A stretch of 60,450 bases of DNA from Paulinella micropora. Taxonomy: Eukaryota > Cercozoa > Imbricatea > Euglyphida. Each line of letters starts with the position of its first letter. Position 1 is the stretch's first letter. Below, piece by piece: positions 44,340-60,450 of this stretch. The stretch spans positions 236,526-296,975 of the forward strand of contig BJOX01000257.1 of the NCBI GenBank assembly GCA_009731375.1, in the 5' to 3' direction. The position numbers were made by a program, and so were the translations under genes. Under the pieces are notes generated by a model, which was not told the DNA's origin, did not search any database, and worked only from the letters and a program-made list of their open reading frames with translations.

Positions 44340-46720
44340 GTACACAAGAAAAACACTGAAATACTAAGTAATAAAAGATACGAAGACAAAAAGGAAAGAA
44401 TACTAAACGAAATAAAGACAGAACTAGAGCAAAAACTAGACACTGAACTTAACAAAAAAAACACGTAATGCCTACTTTAACATAATCAAAAACCAAGTAA
44501 GAATATAATGGAAAAATAAGAAAAATCTGATAAAAAAAGAAAATGGAAACCCTTGTGTAGCAAAGATATAAGAAAAATGATTGGGAAACAAAGAGAACTA
44601 TACGAAAGGAAGATTGCTAAGCCTACTGACTATAACAAAAGCAGATATAGAACACACGGAAATAAGACTAATAGAGAAATAAAAAGAACAAAAAAAGAAT
44701 ATATGACGAAATTAATGGAGGACCTAAAGCACGATTGAAAGAAGAGAATGAATGCTTTAAGAATGCGTATCCCTCAAATGCAAGCTACTAAAACCTCACC
44801 TACAAGACTCTGCGTAGATGGAAAGGTGTACACAGATGCGAAGGACATCGCGAACGTTCTCAACATAACATAACATAACATAACATAACATAACATAACA
44901 TAACATAAGAAGATAAGATAAGATAAGATAAGATAAGATAAGATAAGACAAGATAAGATAAGATAAGATAAGATACGATAAGATAAGATAAGGATAATAT
45001 AAGATAAGATACGATAAGATACGATAAGATAAGATAAGATAAGATAAGATAAGATAAGATAAGATAAGATGAGATAAGGCACTACACGTCGGTGGGAGCC
45101 AAGGCTAAGCGCTCAAATCCCCCAAGAAGAAAAAGAACACAAAGAAGGACAAAAAGAGCACAAACAAACACAGCACCGCATCTTCAGACTAAAATGTATA
45201 ACTACACAGGAAGTAACTAAAAGCACTTAATGATATGGATAGAAATAAATCTGAAGACATAAACAAAATAAAGCCTGCAATAATACAAGATTTAAGTACA
45301 TATATTGCACCGATCCTAAGTAAGCTCTTCAATAAATCAATAGAAAGAAATGAGTACCCTTGACGTGCTAAAAATAACAAAAGTAATAGAAATTTACAAA
45401 GCTAAAGATAGAACACTGCCAGCGAACTATAGACCTATATCCCTTCTGCCCATTATCGCGAAAGTATTTGATACAATCATCAACCGACAACTCATGGACC
45501 ACCCTGAACCGATATGATATCCTTTCACGCACTCAATATGCTTTCCGCCCACACTCCAGTACCACCATTTGCACCCAAACAATCCTCAACCACATCCACT
45601 CACAAAAAGGCCCAGGCAAATACGTACTAGCACTCTTTGTCGATTTTGTCTAAAGCATATGATACCATTGACCATGCAAAACTCATTCACAAACTACAAC
45701 ATGAATTCAACTTTTGCGATGATACCGCAGCCTTCTTCAATCCCTACCTGACCAGACGATTCAAGACTGTGCTCACCCAACACGCCCGCTCATACCCCCG
45801 CCTGATCACGCACGGCATACCACAAGGCAGCACCCTTTCCACATCCTTTATATCAACAACATCCTCCTGTCACTTACACATGGAACAGTCTTTGCCTACG
45901 CTGATGGTACCACACTCATAATTACAGCATCTAACGCAGAGCAATTACAAGAGCATGCACAAACCGATACAACCAACCTTGTACGCTACACCCATAGACA
46001 TAATCTTTTACCTAACCCTACTAAGACCACATACACGATCTTTCACAAGTTTGGACAGGACGTAAGGCTGCAGCTGACGATCGGCGAGACGAAACTCGAA
46101 CGAGAAGCAGGTCAAACTACTGGGTACAACTGTCCAACAGTAACCTATCTTTCAGAAAACATGTCCAAACATTGCTGTCTGCCTACAACCATCTGTACAA
46201 ATGTTTTGACATGTTAACCAGCTACTACACTCATATCCTTGTCCAACTATACTATAGCCACGTCTACTCCCTCCTAACATATAATATATCTGTCTGGGAA
46301 TCTGACACCCCAAACACCATCATCTACCCTCTCATCACCATGCAAAACAGCATAATACGCCTCATAAGCCTAGCATCACCGAGGGCACCTACCGCACCCT
46401 TATTTGCTAAACTTAGACTTCTAACTATACCAAATATAGAAAAATACCGTGTTTGAATGGAGACACATTCGCACATCTATCCTACTTTCACAACATTTCT
46501 CCTCCTCCACTATAACAACTTCAAACCAATCACTGCCGTACACAGTCACAACACAAGACGCTCAAAAAAAAACCACTGCTATATTTTAACTCAAACAGTG
46601 CTACTATAGTAGAATTGCCGAGACTTTGTTTAGCGAGCTACCGGAAGCGCTCCAAAGGATCGAGGACAAAGCTAAGTTCAATGCGCACTCCTGGACTATC
46701 TACTCTGCGAACAGCAAAAT
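44340..46720 (+). pseudogene. Degenerate non-LTR (LINE-type) retrotransposon
   Basis: Three frames carry successive reverse transcriptase blocks: 'NYRPISLL' (45365-45520), 'YAFRPHSST' and 'ALFVDFV' (to 45653), 'KAYDTIDH' and 'GIPQGSTLS' (45655-45830), then 'YADGTTL' near 45896-45916. After it comes the connecting domain with 'LYYSHVYSLLTYNISVWESD' (46228-46450) and 'LPEALQRI' near 46640. Order and motifs fit CR1/Jockey-type LINEs. It is dead: frameshifts separate the blocks, and the catalytic YADD reads YADG. The 5' part (44340-45365) is a Lys-rich spacer interrupted by (AACAT)n and (AAGAT)n. No endonuclease domain is visible, so it is 5' truncated or decayed. It sits between the membrane-protein gene and MLH3. 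Confidence 0.85.
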
Positions 46721-46728
46721 GAATCTTA

Positions 46729-46729
<1 letters not shown>

Positions 46730-46789
<60 letters not shown>

Positions 46790-47035
46790 AAAAAAAATTA
46801 TTATTTATTTATTTATTTATTTTTTAATTTTTTTTATTTTTTTTTACAGTAAGCAAGGTTTAATGAGAAAGAGACGAGAGAAAAATAAAGAAGAGCTTAA
46901 TTCAAAAGAATTCTGGTTCCAAGGAACAACAGTACAAGCTCATAAGGAAATCTGGAACTAAGGTTCAACAGAAAGCTCCTGGAAAGAGCAATATGGAAGG
47001 GAAAAGAAAGAGAAAAAAAGATAGAAAGAAAGGAA

Positions 47036-47066
<31 letters not shown>

Positions 47067-48007
47067 TTGCAGTAAGCAAGGTTTAATGAGAAAGAGACGA
47101 TAGAAAAAAAGAAGAGCCTAATTCAAAAGAATTCTGGTTCCAAGGAACAACAGTACAATTTTTTTTCCCCAATTAACTGAAGGGCACAGTTAACATTCCA
47201 TTCTAGTTTGGACCCTCATATCTAAAATCTTTGATTTTTCATTTCTTTTTTCAACCAAATTAATGAAATATTAACTGAAGGGCACAGTTAACGTTTCATT
47301 CTAGTTTGGATCTTCTTCCCCCCCCCCCCCTCTCTCTCTCTCTTTAGAAGAAGAAGAAGAAGACGACAGGCAGACAGGCAGACAGACAGACAGACAGGCA
47401 GATAGGAGTCTGACAGGCAGACAGGCAGAGGCAGACAGGCAAGCTTATTTTAACGTGTAAAGCATATCAAAAACACGATCAACAGCAACAGCCATCAGAC
47501 ACAGAGTACTGCAGACCGACACAGACAAAAAAGGACTGATATGCATGCAGACAAGTCAGACAGAGACAGAGAATCAGACATACAAGCTGACAAGTTCAGA
47601 CAGAGAACGCGAAGGTGTTGGCAGAGGTCCTTTAAGGGACTGGCCGGGCCGCTTGTATGATGCGGACGATATTTGGAGTTGAGAGAAGGGCAAGATTTTT
47701 TGGGCAAACTTGTTCCTGACAGTTCCTGACTTCCCTGGTCTGTTGGTCTGTTGGTCTTTAGTGTCTTTATTCAAAGAAATATAGGATTCTACAAAATGCC
47801 AGTCAAAAACCACCTTGTTTCCTTCTTTATGTATGTCATTTTCTTCCAAGTTATGTGTAGTTCGTTGTTGTTGGCTGACTAAACCACACCAAGATGAGTC
47901 TAAAAGAGTATGTCCTGTTATTTCGTTTTCAATACCCAAGTCGAATCATCAAGTGACTTATAATCGACCGTATGTTCCTAGCATGCTGGATTTTGACAGA
48001 TGTGGAA
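46730..48007 (+). other. MLH3 upstream region with local duplications
   Basis: (CT)n, then a 110 bp block doubled at 46848 and 47070 ('AGCAAGGTTTAATGAGAAAG') and another at 47178 and 47274 ('ACTGAAGGGCACAGTTAAC'). Any MLH3 promoter would lie here; no TATA or other box is convincing. Confidence 0.6.
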
Positions 48008-59061
<11,054 letters not shown>

Positions 59062-59108
59062 GTCAAAATTACGCATTCACCTACATACACACATATTAGA
59101 ATAGTACA

Positions 59109-59241
59109 TTATGCGGCTAGCCACAAATTTGACGTGTTTTGCGGGCGAGCCGGAGCCGGGCCGGCGAGCTACCCCGCAAAGCACGTCAAATTTGGCGCGC
59201 CACGTATGTAGTTTTATCGGTAACCTGACCACATTTTGGGG
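59109..59241 (+). mobile_element. Fold-back family M1, copy 4
   Basis: Arms and most of the tail, between MLH3 exon 9 and its echo. Confidence 0.8.
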
Positions 59242-59301
59242 AGCTAAGTATCTTTCTAGTGAATTACCGGATGGGAAAGAGACAAACATGACAACAAGCA
59301 G
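59242..59301 (+). repeat. MLH3: Downstream echo of MLH3 exon 9, still open
   Basis: Reads 'AKYLSSELPDGKETNMTTS' with donor GTCAAA in the same phase as 58974-59061. A fold-back element lies between the two. Confidence 0.85.
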
Positions 59302-59309
59302 GTCAAACT

Positions 59310-59390
59310 ATATGTATATGTGTATGTGTATTGTGTTTTGTGTATTGTGTATTATGTATTATGTTTTGTGTATGTGTATGTGTATGTGCA

Positions 59391-59433
<43 letters not shown>

Positions 59434-59471
59434 TGTGTATTGTGTATTGTGATTGTGTATGTGTATGTGTC

Positions 59472-59514
<43 letters not shown>

Positions 59515-59555
59515 GTGCATGTGCATGTCTGTGTATGTATGTATGTATGTGCGTG

Positions 59556-59598
<43 letters not shown>

Positions 59599-59661
59599 GT
59601 ATGTCCGTATGCGTGCTTATGTGTAGTGTGTGCTGCTTGAGTTTGTAGATATGTGTGTGGT

Positions 59662-59695
<34 letters not shown>

Positions 59696-59823
59696 TGTGT
59701 GTGTGTGTGTGTGTGTGTGTCTGTGTGTGTGTGTGTCTGTGTGTGTTGAGTGTGAGAGGACACACAGATACACACACAAACACATACACAAATACATACA
59801 CATACACATACACATACTCATAC

Positions 59824-59860
<37 letters not shown>

Positions 59861-59867
59861 TACAGAT

Positions 59868-59902
<35 letters not shown>

Positions 59903-59909
59903 TACAGAA

Positions 59910-59940
<31 letters not shown>

Positions 59941-59951
59941 AACACAAACAC

Positions 59952-59982
<31 letters not shown>

Positions 59983-59999
59983 TACAGATACACATACAG

Positions 60000-60060
<61 letters not shown>

Positions 60061-60254
60061 TGCACATACATATACACATACGCATACACATACACAAACA
60101 CATACACAAACACATACACATACACATACACATGCACATACACATGCACATACACATGCACATACACATACACATACACATGCACATACACATACACATA
60201 CACAATACACAATACACAATACACATACACATACACATACACATGCACATGCAC

Positions 60255-60289
<35 letters not shown>

Positions 60290-60386
60290 TGCACATACAC
60301 AATACACAATACACATACACATACACATACACACACGCACAAACACACACACACGCTACACATAAGCACACACACGCACACACTAC

Positions 60387-60423
<37 letters not shown>

Positions 60424-60450
60424 CACACCACACACACACACACACACACA
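59310..60450 (+). repeat. (GTGTAT)n, (TG)n then (ACACAT)n, (CA)n
   Basis: TG-rich to 59757, complementary CA-rich after it: an inverted arrangement of about 1.1 kb that could fold back. No exon seen. Confidence 0.9.

Noticed and set aside
47574-47939. 121-codon minus-strand frame upstream of MLH3
   Set aside because: No family recognised and no splice or start context; left unassigned.
59303-60449. Cys/Val/Met or Thr/His frames over 200 residues
   Set aside because: (GTGTAT)n and (ACACAT)n translation.

Overview
This is a eukaryotic nuclear window, about 60 kb. Coding sequence is confined to very short exons (roughly 30 to 230 nt) with GT-AG junctions, and the introns consist almost wholly of microsatellites such as (TATC)n, (CT)n, (TTA)n, (CATA)n and (GAA)n. 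Many N gaps interrupt the repeats. I cannot assign a species; a protist, alga or other lineage with expanded introns is possible. Most long open frames here are repeat translations, not genes.

Reading the islands between the arrays and requiring splice sites, phase and protein similarity to agree, I assemble four genes. (1) 1354-6951, plus strand: a gamma-glutamylcyclotransferase-like (AIG2/GGCT fold) protein, partial. (2) 8737-25324, plus: a glutaredoxin 2 (Grx2, GST-fold) homologue with a CPFC active site, near full length, with a stop and an AATAAA. (3) 41902-28494, minus: a two-helix membrane protein with a mitochondrial-type presequence, tentatively TMEM223-like. (4) 48008-59061 and beyond, plus: the N-terminal ATPase half of a MutL homologue, best fit MLH3. 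Genes 1 and 2 both belong to glutathione metabolism; gene 4 is a mismatch-repair or meiotic factor.

The most striking pattern is that exon edges are 'echoed'. Next to many exons lie one to eleven diverged partial copies of the exon end together with its splice site, separated by microsatellite. Copies of the 5' edge lie upstream and copies of the 3' edge lie downstream, so the complete exon is always innermost. I count about seventy such echoes across all four genes, on both strands.

Mobile sequences include a broken LINE-type retrotransposon (44.3-46.7 kb), a family of about 540 bp whose seven copies share one 3' end followed by (TATC)n, a second TATC-tailed family, a (TTA)n-embedded repeat, a fold-back family with 'GCGGCTAGCC' ends, a 148 bp palindromic element with a 3 bp target duplication, and a mariner-like element with inverted terminal repeats. 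Limits: exon calls rest on reading by eye, some junctions are alternatives, and the first exon of genes 1 and 2 and the last exons of genes 1, 3 and 4 are not seen.
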